Source of the DNA: an uncultured Chitinophagaceae bacterium
Lineage (GTDB): Bacteria > Bacteroidota > Bacteroidia > Chitinophagales > Chitinophagaceae
Direction: 5' to 3'
DNA: 64,000 nucleotides
Assembly (NCBI GenBank): GCA_937958995.1
Contig: CALGAP010000011.1
Span: 310,001-374,000, forward strand
Positions 14,980 through 22,747 of this stretch are shown one piece after another (the stretch's first letter is position 1; each line of letters opens with the position of its first letter). The position numbers were made by a program, and so were the translations under genes. The notes under the pieces are model-generated. The model was given only the letters and a program-made list of their open reading frames with translations, was not told the DNA's origin and ran no database searches.

Positions 14980-17205
14980 GCTTTCGCCACTACCACTATC
15001 CGAACGTGGTCCGGGCGGACAATGCGTCTTTAAATATTGCGTGTACAAAGTGGACAAATGCCGGAAAGTACCCTCCCCTTCCGATATGCTGTGCGAACGG
15101 TTGGGGTAGGCCATATACTGGAATTGCTTGCCATGTTTGATCAGCTCATTCACCAGCATTTCCGAATTATTAAAATGCACATTATCATCGCCGGTACCGT
15201 GAATGTATAAGAGATTTCCTTTCAACCCGCTGGCATAGGTAATGGGCGAGCCTTTCACAAAGTCTTCTCTGTTTTCTTGCGGCAGTCCCATATATCTTTC
15301 CTGGTAAATGTTATCATAAGTAAGCTGGTTACCTACCGCAGCAATCGAAATGCCGGTCTTGTAAATTTCCGGGTACCGGAACATCAGGTTAAGCGTGGCC
15401 GATCCACCGCCGCTCCAGCCCCACACACCCACGCGTGAGGTGTCAATAAATTTCCATTTCAGTATTTCTTTCGCGGCCAGCGCCTGGTCGCGGATATTCA
15501 CGATACCGATCTTACGGTAAACCGATTTCCGCCATGCACGTCCTTTAGGTACCGGCGTGCCGCGGTTGTCGATGGAGATATAGATATAACCATCCCTGGC
15601 CATATCGCCCTGGTAGAGGAAGTTATGTGCCACACCATATTGGTCCCTCACGTTCTGTCCCCACGGTTCTGTATACACGTAAAACACCACGGGATATTTT
15701 TTGGCAGAATCGAAATTTTCGGGTTTCACCATCCAGGCATCCATTTCCACGCCTTCGGATGTGGTCACTTTGAAGAAAGTGATATTGCTCTTGCTCTTAT
15801 CGGCTTTTTTCAATGCTTCTTCCACCGCGCTGGCGCCGCCCACTGCTTTATGATCGGGAAGTGAAACCAGTTCATTGGCAAAAGGCGTGTAGTAGTTGGA
15901 GAAGCTGTGCCAGGCATAGCGCGCCCTCGGCGATACAGAATATTCATGCGTGCCGGGCTGTGATGCGGGCGAAATCCTTTCCGCCACACCTTTTCCATCC
16001 AGTTTCGTACGGTACAAATATTTCTGGGTGGCATTTTCCGGCGAAGCCATAAAATATACATAGCCGCCCGCTTCATCAATGCAGGCAATGTCCATCACAT
16101 CGTAATTGCCTTTGGTGATGGGTGTTTCCTTTTTACCATCGCGGCTGATGCGGTATAAATGGCGCCAGCCGTCTTTTTCCGAAGCCCATATAAATTCCTT
16201 TCCGCCATTGATCCAGTCCCATCCGCCCCAGATATAATCATCATCCCACAAAGGAAGAATATCGATCCAGGCGCTGTCTTTCTCAGTATAGATCACCTGG
16301 CTGCTTCCCGTTGTCACGTCGCACAGTAATAAATCGCTCTGGTTTTGTTTGCGGTTCAGGTGTTGAACAATCAATTCTTTATTGTTACCAGCCCATTCCA
16401 TGCGCGGCACATAGCTGCGCCAAACGGGATCGCTGGGAATATCCATCCATTTTGTCTGCGCCGTATTGATATCCACCACACCTATTTTGAAAGGCGAGGG
16501 CGGTTCGCCGGCAACAGGATATTCCACGGGCACGGCAAAAGGATAGATGGAGTCGGTATTGTTGATCATGAGGTAATCTTTGGTGCCTCGCGCGTCAATC
16601 TGCCAGTAGGCAATCTGTTTGCTGTCGGGGCTCCAGCGGAAACCATCGCGGCAGAAAAACTCTTCTTCATACACCCAGTCGAAAGTGCCGTTGATGAACT
16701 TGCGGTTGCCGTCCCGGGTGAGGGCTTTTATTTCGCCGGTGGCCAGGTCTTCCACATACAGGTTGTATTCGCTCGCATAGGCCACCTTGGTTCCGTCGGG
16801 AGAGAATTTCGCAAACATCAGCGAAGCCTCGGGTCTTGAGGCACCGAGTTTTTTCAGGCTATTATCAGAGAAATTATACAGCCAGTAATCGCCGCGGGTA
16901 CGCAGCCGCCAGACTTTTTGGGTATTGGTAAAAATGAGGAGCTTTTTCTTGTCTTCCGAAAAAATGAACTTGCTTACCTGCAAGGCCTGCTGACCCGGTG
17001 GTGTCAATTGACTTTTGCTAATCAGCACCGTTTTACTGTTTGCCGGCAACGTGTAATGTACAATTTCACCAGCTTCTACGAGGTAGTAACCGTTACCATC
17101 TTTTGCCCACTCCATGGCGCCCTGCGCCAGTAATAATGCCGGAGAAAAAAGAATAGCAATGAATACAATCAGCGATCTTCTGACGGAAACTATAAGGCTA
17201 TGCAT
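14962..17205 (-). CDS. S9 family peptidase, dipeptidyl peptidase IV type
   Basis: Exported serine peptidase of 747 residues from the ATG at 17205. A TTG two codons earlier is less likely. The signal peptide has basic residues followed by SLIVFIAILFSPALLLAQ. An eight-blade propeller domain follows, with the DPP IV double-Glu motif DWVYEEEF that binds the substrate amino terminus. The C-terminal hydrolase domain has the nucleophile in GWGWSGGG-like GVWGWSGGG, the Asp in GTGDDNVHF and the His in PNRSHSI. It likely cleaves Xaa-Pro dipeptides in the periplasm. The last 19 residues (from CPPGPRSDSGSGE) are low-complexity and look like an extension beyond the family end. Monocistronic, between fusA and rpsJ. 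Confidence 0.92.
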   Translation of the reverse strand: MHSLIVSVRRSLIVFIAILFSPALLLAQGAMEWAKDGNGYYLVEAGEIVHYTLPANSKTVLISKSQLTPPGQQALQVSKFIFSEDKKKLLIFTNTQKVWRLRTRGDYWLYNFSDNSLKKLGASRPEASLMFAKFSPDGTKVAYASEYNLYVEDLATGEIKALTRDGNRKFINGTFDWVYEEEFFCRDGFRWSPDSKQIAYWQIDARGTKDYLMINNTDSIYPFAVPVEYPVAGEPPSPFKIGVVDINTAQTKWMDIPSDPVWRSYVPRMEWAGNNKELIVQHLNRKQNQSDLLLCDVTTGSSQVIYTEKDSAWIDILPLWDDDYIWGGWDWINGGKEFIWASEKDGWRHLYRISRDGKKETPITKGNYDVMDIACIDEAGGYVYFMASPENATQKYLYRTKLDGKGVAERISPASQPGTHEYSVSPRARYAWHSFSNYYTPFANELVSLPDHKAVGGASAVEEALKKADKSKSNITFFKVTTSEGVEMDAWMVKPENFDSAKKYPVVFYVYTEPWGQNVRDQYGVAHNFLYQGDMARDGYIYISIDNRGTPVPKGRAWRKSVYRKIGIVNIRDQALAAKEILKWKFIDTSRVGVWGWSGGGSATLNLMFRYPEIYKTGISIAAVGNQLTYDNIYQERYMGLPQENREDFVKGSPITYASGLKGNLLYIHGTGDDNVHFNNSEMLVNELIKHGKQFQYMAYPNRSHSISEGEGTFRHLSTLYTQYLKTHCPPGPRSDSGSGESQIKGF

Positions 17206-17333
17206 GAACAAGAGTTTGTTTGATCGGGGAAATTAAGGAATTGAACCCTAACACTACCGCCGCCTGTGAAAGCGCAGGATGCAGGCTGACTCCTTATGTA
17301 CGGGTTGATCCTGGCCAAGAACCATATAAAACA

Positions 17334-17364
17334 TTGATTGCCACTGTCATTAAATATAAGTTTG
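17334..17364 (+). promoter_or_regulatory. promoter of the lipoprotein gene
   Basis: TTG (17334-17336), 20 bases, then TAAGTTTG (17357-17364), a full match to TAnnTTTG. Initiation near 17371 would leave a leader of about 100 bases before the ATG at 17475. The rest of the 269-base divergent spacer shows nothing else clear. Confidence 0.55.
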
Positions 17365-17474
17365 TACATCCTCCTATCAAATACCTTAAAGAATTCCTAA
17401 GGAACACCTCCTGGCCCTGGGCCTTGCATCATCATCTTTTTTAACCGCATTTTTTTAACCGCAAAAAACAAATC

Positions 17475-18596
17475 ATGAAGAGAATTCTGATGTTGTGTGG
17501 CCTGCTTGCCACCTTAACCTTCTTCTCCTGCCAGAAAGATCTGCTGAAGCAGGACGAAGCAAAGGATATGCGCACTATGCTCAACACAACCCGGCTGGTG
17601 TTGGAAAACCTCTGTGGTGAGCCCGTCACTAAGGATCTGAGGAATATGTACGGAGATTTTTCGTGGGGTGATGTGGTGATCGGGAACGATAAAGACCACA
17701 TTATTATCCAGATCAACAGCACGCAGCCCGGTATGTATCTCTCCAGCGCCACTATTTCGTATGGCACTGAGGAGAGCGTGGTGTCCGACCTGCTGGCCGA
17801 GTATTTCTGGACTCCCTGTGAAGGTCCGGCTGTATTTGATATTAAGAAGACCTGGGACCCGCAGACAAAAGTGAGCGACACTATTCGCATTCCCATTTCA
17901 GAAGTATTGGCCGATGGCTGCCTCTGGCTGAGTGTGAACGTTGGCCTACTGGGCGAACACTACACGCTTGGCTGCGCATATGTGGCACCGTCAGACAATC
18001 AATATGGCAGCGGTCTCTGGCACAGCGCCTTTAAATATTGCGTTACCAATTGTCCGCCCACAGAGTGCCAGCCCTTGCATACTCAGACTCCCGGCGGCTG
18101 GGGCGCTCCCCCACGTGGCAACAACCCGGGCAAATACCTGCATGATCACTTTGCGGCTGCCTTCCCCGATGGTCTACAGGTGGGTTGCTATCCCGGAAAT
18201 TATTACGTGAACCTCACTTCAGCACAAGCCATTACTAACCTGTTGCCCACCGGTGGCGAAGCAAAGGTTCTTGCCCAGAACTATAACAACCCGATTGCTT
18301 TGGACAACGTGTTGGTGGGTCATGTGGTAGCACTTACATTGAGCGTCGGCTTTGATGGAAAATTCGAAGACTTTGCAAAAGGCAGTAATAAGCTGGGTGA
18401 TATGTTTATCGCCAGCGGCCCCTTCCAGGGATGGACAGTAAAAGACTTCCTGGCAGAAGCCAATAAAGCGCTGGGTGGTTGCGGCACTTACGCTCCGAAA
18501 GATGTTGTGAAAACCATCACGGCCATCAATGAGAACTATGTGGATGGAAAGACTGATAACGGCTTCTTGGTCTGCGCGATGCCGAGATTGCAATAG
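17475..18596 (+). CDS. surface lipoprotein of unknown function, 373 aa
   Basis: Signal peptide with lipobox: MKRILMLCGLLATLTFFSC, lipidated Cys19. The mature part has two regions. The first (about 30-190) is Cys-containing with several beta-strand-like runs. The second (from about 205) opens with QTPGGWGAPPRGNNPGKYLH and includes LTSAQAITNLLPTGG and DNVLVGHVVALTLSVGFD. I recall this second block from other Bacteroidota surface proteins but know no function for it. Seven or more cysteines suggest disulfides outside the cytoplasm. It is a single gene with its own promoter and terminator, placed between two translation operons. Confidence 0.75.
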   Translation: MKRILMLCGLLATLTFFSCQKDLLKQDEAKDMRTMLNTTRLVLENLCGEPVTKDLRNMYGDFSWGDVVIGNDKDHIIIQINSTQPGMYLSSATISYGTEESVVSDLLAEYFWTPCEGPAVFDIKKTWDPQTKVSDTIRIPISEVLADGCLWLSVNVGLLGEHYTLGCAYVAPSDNQYGSGLWHSAFKYCVTNCPPTECQPLHTQTPGGWGAPPRGNNPGKYLHDHFAAAFPDGLQVGCYPGNYYVNLTSAQAITNLLPTGGEAKVLAQNYNNPIALDNVLVGHVVALTLSVGFDGKFEDFAKGSNKLGDMFIASGPFQGWTVKDFLAEANKALGGCGTYAPKDVVKTITAINENYVDGKTDNGFLVCAMPRLQ

Positions 18597-18711
18597 CCGG
18601 ATCGGGTGCAGGGTGGGTTGCTCCCGTTAGCCCAACTCTCTATTAATGCTACATATCCCCGTGGTGGCGACCCGCCCTTCACTCGTACGCTTTGGAGTTG
18701 ACAAAACATGA

Positions 18712-18742
18712 AAGCCCTGCCGTAAGGCGGGCTTTTTATTTT
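18712..18742 (+). terminator. intrinsic terminator of the lipoprotein gene
   Basis: AAAGCCCTGCC GTAA GGCGGGCTTT, a 10-bp stem with one bulged T, followed by TTATTTTTTG. Placed about 120 bases after the stop of the lipoprotein gene, in the plus orientation. Confidence 0.8.
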
Positions 18743-18779
18743 TTGCGACTGGTTGTGCTATGCGTAGCGTAGCGCGGCT

Positions 18780-18974
18780 TCAGGCCATGTCGGTCTTTAC
18801 GTTCAGTGCAGGCAGGTTATTATATTTCTCACGCAGTCGTTTCAGTTCTTCGCTCAATTCTTTCAGTAGGTCAACAGGTATATCATTGCGGTATTTATCG
18901 AGCGCCAGTTTGTAGAACATCTGGATTTCTCTCAGTTCCACACGGCTTTGTGCAAGGTTTTGCAGGTTGGTCAT
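18780..18974 (-). CDS. small predicted helical protein, 64 aa
   Basis: Starts MTNLQNLAQSRVELREIQMF. It is highly charged and predicted to be almost entirely alpha-helical, with heptad-like Leu spacing (LLKELSEELKRLREKYNNL), so a coiled coil is possible. No signal peptide. I do not recognise a family. The region upstream holds two direct copies of CACGGTATTT two helical turns apart, which suggests a regulated gene. The length and codon pattern support a real gene, but without homology evidence this stays tentative. Confidence 0.55.
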   Translation of the reverse strand: MTNLQNLAQSRVELREIQMFYKLALDKYRNDIPVDLLKELSEELKRLREKYNNLPALNVKTDMA

Positions 18975-19242
18975 GGTAGAAAAATAGTGTTTTTCCGGTT
19001 ATGTCTCCAAATTTAGTTATCCTTTCAAGGCAACGCTTCAGGCACCGTAATATAACGGGTACGCCAATGGGCGGTATTCAGCGCCATCCTAAAGGAAATC
19101 CGCAAGCGCAAATACTAAAAAACACTTATTTAAACGGTGATTGGGTAAGGTTCATTGTACATCTGTGATTTTTCACGGTGACAAATACCGTGATTTTTTT
19201 GGTGAAATACCGTGGAAAAACGGGGGAAGTACGACAAATAAA
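18975..19242. other. upstream region of the 64-aa gene with repeated CACGGTATTT sites
   Basis: No gene seen. Bases 18975-19140 show nothing notable. The useful part is 19160-19216, described in the next entry. The end of the region abuts the fusA terminator. Confidence 0.4.
19168..19216 (-). promoter_or_regulatory. putative operator, two CACGGTATTT direct repeats
   Basis: On the minus strand CACGGTATTT occurs twice with 22 bases between starts, about two turns of B-DNA. Each copy is followed by a CACC that makes a short inverted repeat (GGTATTTCACC; ACGGTATTTGTCACCGT). This arrangement fits binding of a dimeric or tandem regulator upstream of the 64-aa gene. The regulator is unknown. Confidence 0.45.
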
Positions 19243-19267
19243 AACCCCCCGCCTTTCGGCGGGGGTT
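19243..19267 (-). terminator. intrinsic terminator of fusA
   Basis: Minus strand: AACCCCCGCC GAAA GGCGGGGG followed by GTTTTTATTTG. It has a strong 9-10-bp GC stem with a GAAA tetraloop and a T-run, 20 bases after the fusA stop. It ends the str transcript before rpsJ. Confidence 0.9.
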
Positions 19268-19286
19268 CGCATATAAGAAGATGTTA

Positions 19287-21434
19287 TTATTCTGCTTTCA
19301 CTTTGCCCCTGGCTTTGGCAATTACCTCTTCGGCAATGTTGTTGGGCGCAGGTGCGTAGTGGCTGAACTCCATGGTAGAAGTAGCGCGGCCGGAGCTTAA
19401 GCTACGGAGCTGCGTTACGTATCCAAACATTTCGCTCAGCGGAACCTTAGCCTTGATTACCTGGGCGCCGGCACGGCTGTCCATGCCTTCCAGCATACCA
19501 CGGCGGCGGTTAAGGTCGCCTGTTACATCACCCATATATTGTTCGGGGGTGATCACTTCTACTTTCATGATGGGCTCGAGCAGTACCGGGTCGGCCTTGC
19601 GGGCAGCTTCGCGGAAACCGCTCTTGGCACACATTTCGAACGACATGGAGTCGGAGTCAACCTGGTGGAAGCTACCATCGAAGATGCGCACTTTCATGTG
19701 CTCAACGGGATAGCTGGCCAGTACACCGTTAGTCATTGCCTGCTCAAAACCTTTCTGGATAGCAGGAATGAACTCACGGGGGATAGCGCCACCAAAAATA
19801 TCGTTCACAAACTGGAAGCCTTTGCCGGGGTTTTCTTTCAGCCATTCTTCATCGGCGGGTCCGATCTCGAACACGATGTCGGCGAACTTACCACGACCAC
19901 CGGTTTGTTTCTTCAGTATTTCGCGATGCTCCACGGTTTTGCGGAAAGCTTCTTTGTAAGCCACCTGCGGAGCACCCTGGTTTACTTCTACTTTAAACTC
20001 GCGGCGCATACGGTCGATGATGATCTCCAGGTGCAGTTCACCCATACCACGAAGGATGGTCTGGCCGGTATCTTCATCAGTATTTACGCGCAGCGTGGGG
20101 TCTTCTTCCACCAGCTTGGAAATAGCCATACCCATCTTGTCAACGTCGGCCTGCGTTTTGGGCTCAACGGCGATGGCGATCACCGGCTCGGGGATGAACA
20201 TGTTTTCCAACACGATCGGGTGGTTCTCGTCGCACAGAGTATCACCGGTCTTAATTTCCTTGAAACCAACTGCGGCGCCGATATCACCTGCTTCAATAAA
20301 GTCGATCGGGTTTTGTTTGTTGGCAAACATCTTCATGATACGGCTGATACGCTCGTTCTTGCCGCTGCGCATGTTCTTAACATAAGAACCTGCTTCGAGG
20401 CGGCCGCTATAACAGCGGAAGAAGGCCAGGCGACCCACAAACGGGTCGGTCATGATCTTGAAGGCCAAAGCTGCGAAAGGAGCTTTGGGGTCTGTCTTAC
20501 GGGTGATTTTCTCACCGGTATCGGGATTGGTACCCACTACTTCTTCGATGTCAACAGGAGAAGGCAGGTAGCGGCAAACTGCGTCGAGCACAGTCTGAAC
20601 ACCCTTATTTTTAAACGAAGAACCGCACATCATCGGCACAATGCTCAGGTCGATGGTGGCTTTGCGGATAGCTTCGTGTATTTCCTTTTCAGTGATTGAT
20701 TCAGAATCTTCGAAGAATTTCTCCATCAGCTTGTCGTCGTACTCAGCCACGGCTTCAATCAGCTGACCTCTCCAGTAGTCTACATCATCTTTCATTTCAT
20801 CGGGTACGGGCACCTCGGTATAGGTCATACCTTCTGTGGCATCGTCCCAAATAATGCCTTTCATCCTGATCAGGTCAACCACACCTTTGAAATTATCTTC
20901 GGCGCCGATGGGCAACTGCAGGGGAACCGCTTTGGCACCCAGCATTTCTTTTACCTGTTTTACCACGTTCAGGAAGTCTGCACCCTGGCGGTCCATTTTG
21001 TTTACGAAACCGATACGGGGAACTTTGTAACGGTTAGCCTGGCGCCATACAGTTTCACTCTGGGGTTCTACACCGTCAACGGCACTGAACAGCGCGATAA
21101 GGCCGTCCAGCACGCGCATGGAGCGCTCCACTTCCACGGTAAAGTCCACGTGGCCGGGGGTGTCGATGATATTGAAATAATATTTTTTGGTCTCCGGTGT
21201 AGGCTTTCCCTGTTCGGTAGGAAAATTCCACTGACAGCTAACAGCAGCAGACGTGATGGTGATACCACGCTCCTTTTCCTGTTCCATCCAGTCGGTGGTA
21301 GCAGCACCTTCATGAACCTCACCAATACGGTGAATCATACCGGTGTACCGAAGAATACGTTCGGTCGTCGTCGTTTTACCGGCATCGATATGTGCCGCAA
21401 TACCAAAATTTCTTTGAAGTTTTAAGTCTGCCAT
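19287..21434 (-). CDS. fusA: translation elongation factor G
   Basis: Ribosomal translocase GTPase, 715 residues. G motifs: AHIDAGKTTTTERIL (G1), DTPGHVDF (G3) and NKMD (G4). The switch II and domain IV signatures are intact (GMGELHLEIIIDRMRREF; domain IV to V region with MEFSHYAPAP at the end). It starts MADLKLQRNFGIAAHIDAGK. It follows rpsG after a 246-base spacer with a hairpin and its own minus-7 box, so it is only loosely coupled to rpsL-rpsG. Confidence 0.98.
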   Translation of the reverse strand: MADLKLQRNFGIAAHIDAGKTTTTERILRYTGMIHRIGEVHEGAATTDWMEQEKERGITITSAAVSCQWNFPTEQGKPTPETKKYYFNIIDTPGHVDFTVEVERSMRVLDGLIALFSAVDGVEPQSETVWRQANRYKVPRIGFVNKMDRQGADFLNVVKQVKEMLGAKAVPLQLPIGAEDNFKGVVDLIRMKGIIWDDATEGMTYTEVPVPDEMKDDVDYWRGQLIEAVAEYDDKLMEKFFEDSESITEKEIHEAIRKATIDLSIVPMMCGSSFKNKGVQTVLDAVCRYLPSPVDIEEVVGTNPDTGEKITRKTDPKAPFAALAFKIMTDPFVGRLAFFRCYSGRLEAGSYVKNMRSGKNERISRIMKMFANKQNPIDFIEAGDIGAAVGFKEIKTGDTLCDENHPIVLENMFIPEPVIAIAVEPKTQADVDKMGMAISKLVEEDPTLRVNTDEDTGQTILRGMGELHLEIIIDRMRREFKVEVNQGAPQVAYKEAFRKTVEHREILKKQTGGRGKFADIVFEIGPADEEWLKENPGKGFQFVNDIFGGAIPREFIPAIQKGFEQAMTNGVLASYPVEHMKVRIFDGSFHQVDSDSMSFEMCAKSGFREAARKADPVLLEPIMKVEVITPEQYMGDVTGDLNRRRGMLEGMDSRAGAQVIKAKVPLSEMFGYVTQLRSLSSGRATSTMEFSHYAPAPNNIAEEVIAKARGKVKAE

Positions 21435-21489
21435 GACTTGTTTGTTTTCTTTTTTATTTGTTGGGAACTTTCCCGGAAAAATGAGTGCG

Positions 21490-21497
21490 CAAAGGTA
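21490..21497 (-). promoter_or_regulatory. minus-7 box of a fusA promoter
   Basis: TACCTTTG on the minus strand, a full TAnnTTTG match identical to that of rpsJ, 56 bases upstream of the fusA ATG. No good minus-33 element is seen at the expected distance, where the next repeat element begins. Confidence 0.5.
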
Positions 21498-21519
21498 GGG
21501 AAAATCTGGGAGATTTTCA

Positions 21520-21609
21520 GTTTCTGGTTTGGGGTTTGGAGTTGGGAGTTTCGGGTGTCGTCACAACCGCCACTTTGCACCCGACATCCGAAACCTCAAA
21601 CTCCCCGAA
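21520..21609. repeat. two-armed intergenic repeat, GTTTCGGG family, copy 5
   Basis: In the rpsG-fusA spacer. The left arm is TTTCTGGTTTGGGGTTTGG then AGTTGGGAGTTTCGGGTGTC. The right arm is GCACCCGACATCCGAAACC then TCAAACTCCCCGAAA. It abuts the fusA promoter region on one side and a second hairpin on the other. Confidence 0.82.
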
Positions 21610-21617
21610 AAGAAGAA

Positions 21618-21657
21618 AGTCCGAAACTCGAACCTTGCCATTCGAACTTCGGACTTC
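21618..21657 (-). terminator. hairpin after rpsG, probable terminator
   Basis: AAGTCCGAAACTCGAA ... TTCGAACTTCGGACTT, an imperfect 15-16-bp stem, 24 bases after the rpsG stop. On the minus strand it is followed by TCTTCTTTTC. The words GTCCGAA/TTCGGAC resemble those of the adjacent repeat element, so it may be a shortened member of the same class. Confidence 0.6.
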
Positions 21658-21680
21658 CTTTTTTTATCGTCAATCTTCTT

Positions 21681-22148
21681 CTATACTCTGAAGTGGGCAA
21701 AAGCCTTGTTGGCTTCCGCCATACGGTGCGTGTCTTCTTTTTTCTTGAAGGCGGCGCCTTCGCCTTTGCTGGCAGCGATGATCTCGTTGGCAAGTTTTTC
21801 TGCCATGCTGCGGCCGTTTCTTTCGCGGCTGTAGCGGATCAGCCATTTCATGCTCAGCGATATCTTCCTGTCGGGACGAACCTCGGAAGGAATCTGGAAA
21901 GTTGCACCACCGATACGACGGCTGCGCACTTCCACAGAAGGAGTTACATTGTTCAGCGCTTTTTTCCACACCTCATAACCGTTCTCGCCGGTTTGTTTGG
22001 CCACACGGTCAAGGGCATTATAGAATATATTGAAAGCAGTATTCTTCTTACCCTCCCACATCAGGTTATTTACGAACCTGGTCACCATCGGATCGTTGAA
22101 ACGGGCGTCAGGGGCCGGGGGTATTTTTTTAGCTTTTGTCTTACGCAT
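21681..22148 (-). CDS. rpsG: 30S ribosomal protein S7
   Basis: 155 residues, primary binder of the 3-prime domain of 16S rRNA. It has PDARFNDPMVTRFVNNLMWE, then KKALNNVTPSVEVRSRRIGG and ERNGRSMAEKLANEIIAASK. It is 30 bases after rpsL, in one transcript with it. Confidence 0.98.
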   Translation of the reverse strand: MRKTKAKKIPPAPDARFNDPMVTRFVNNLMWEGKKNTAFNIFYNALDRVAKQTGENGYEVWKKALNNVTPSVEVRSRRIGGATFQIPSEVRPDRKISLSMKWLIRYSRERNGRSMAEKLANEIIAASKGEGAAFKKKEDTHRMAEANKAFAHFRV

Positions 22149-22178
22149 TGTATCGCTGATTCAAATATTTTAAGATGG

Positions 22179-22559
22179 TTATTTCTTAGCCTTTTCTTTC
22201 TTCGTACCGTATTTCGAACGGCTCTGTTTACGGTCTTTCACACCGGCTGTATCCAGGCTGCCACGAACAATGTGGTAACGAACACCGGGAAGATCTTTCA
22301 CACGACCGCCGCGCACCAACACTATCGAGTGCTCCTGCAGGTTGTGACCCTCACCAGGGATATAGGCAATAACTTCTACTTTGTTGGTCAGGCGGACCTT
22401 GGCCACTTTACGCAAAGCCGAGTTGGGCTTCTTAGGAGTGGTAGTGTAAACACGGGTGCACACCCCACGACGGAAAGGACAGGAATCCAAAGCTCTCGAT
22501 TTGCTTTTGGCCTTAATAATCTCTCTTCCTTTTCTTACCAATTGTTGAATTGTAGGCAT
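22179..22559 (-). CDS. rpsL: 30S ribosomal protein S12
   Basis: 126 residues of the decoding centre. It carries VYTTTPKKPNSALRKVAKVR and VLVRGGRVKDLPGVRYHIVR with the lysines of the drug-sensitive form at both known streptomycin-resistance positions. It ends with a Lys-rich tail. First gene of the str unit, with a clear promoter upstream. Confidence 0.98.
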   Translation of the reverse strand: MPTIQQLVRKGREIIKAKSKSRALDSCPFRRGVCTRVYTTTPKKPNSALRKVAKVRLTNKVEVIAYIPGEGHNLQEHSIVLVRGGRVKDLPGVRYHIVRGSLDTAGVKDRKQSRSKYGTKKEKAKK

Positions 22560-22584
22560 TCTGAACCTTTTGATTTTGGGACGG

Positions 22585-22616
22585 CAAAGTTAAGTGGTTT
22601 GTTGTGTAATTTCAAA
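22585..22616 (-). promoter_or_regulatory. promoter of rpsL-rpsG
   Basis: Minus strand TTTG (22613-22616), 20 bases, TAACTTTG (22585-22592). It matches the Bacteroidota consensus. The expected leader is about 20 bases to the ATG at 22559. Confidence 0.7.
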
Positions 22617-22698
22617 AATTGTTGGGTTTAGGATAAGAATTTTCTTACCCCTTTCCCTCCTTCTACATCTTACTGATTACCAATATTATAAAAAGTAG

Positions 22699-22722
22699 AA
22701 CGGCCGTTTTGCGGCCGCCCTT
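22699..22722 (-). terminator. possible terminator of the large surface protein gene
   Basis: GCGGCCGCAAAACGGCCGTT on the minus strand: CGGCCG/CGGCCG stem with AAAA-type loop, followed after a few bases by ACTTTTTAT. It is about 25 bases after the stop of the surface protein gene. Confidence 0.5.
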
Positions 22723-22747
22723 TCAATTCATAACCCTTGGAAAATTC

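Noticed and set aside
14709..14996. 95-codon minus-strand frame overlapping the S9 peptidase end
   Set aside because: It overlaps a well-supported gene and has no recognisable motif. Its second half lies in hairpin-rich spacer.
19539..20699. 386-codon open frame on the plus strand
   Set aside because: It is the antisense of fusA, with His/Phe-rich composition typical of shadow frames.
21438..22631. 397-codon open frame on the plus strand
   Set aside because: It runs antisense through rpsG and rpsL and has no protein features.
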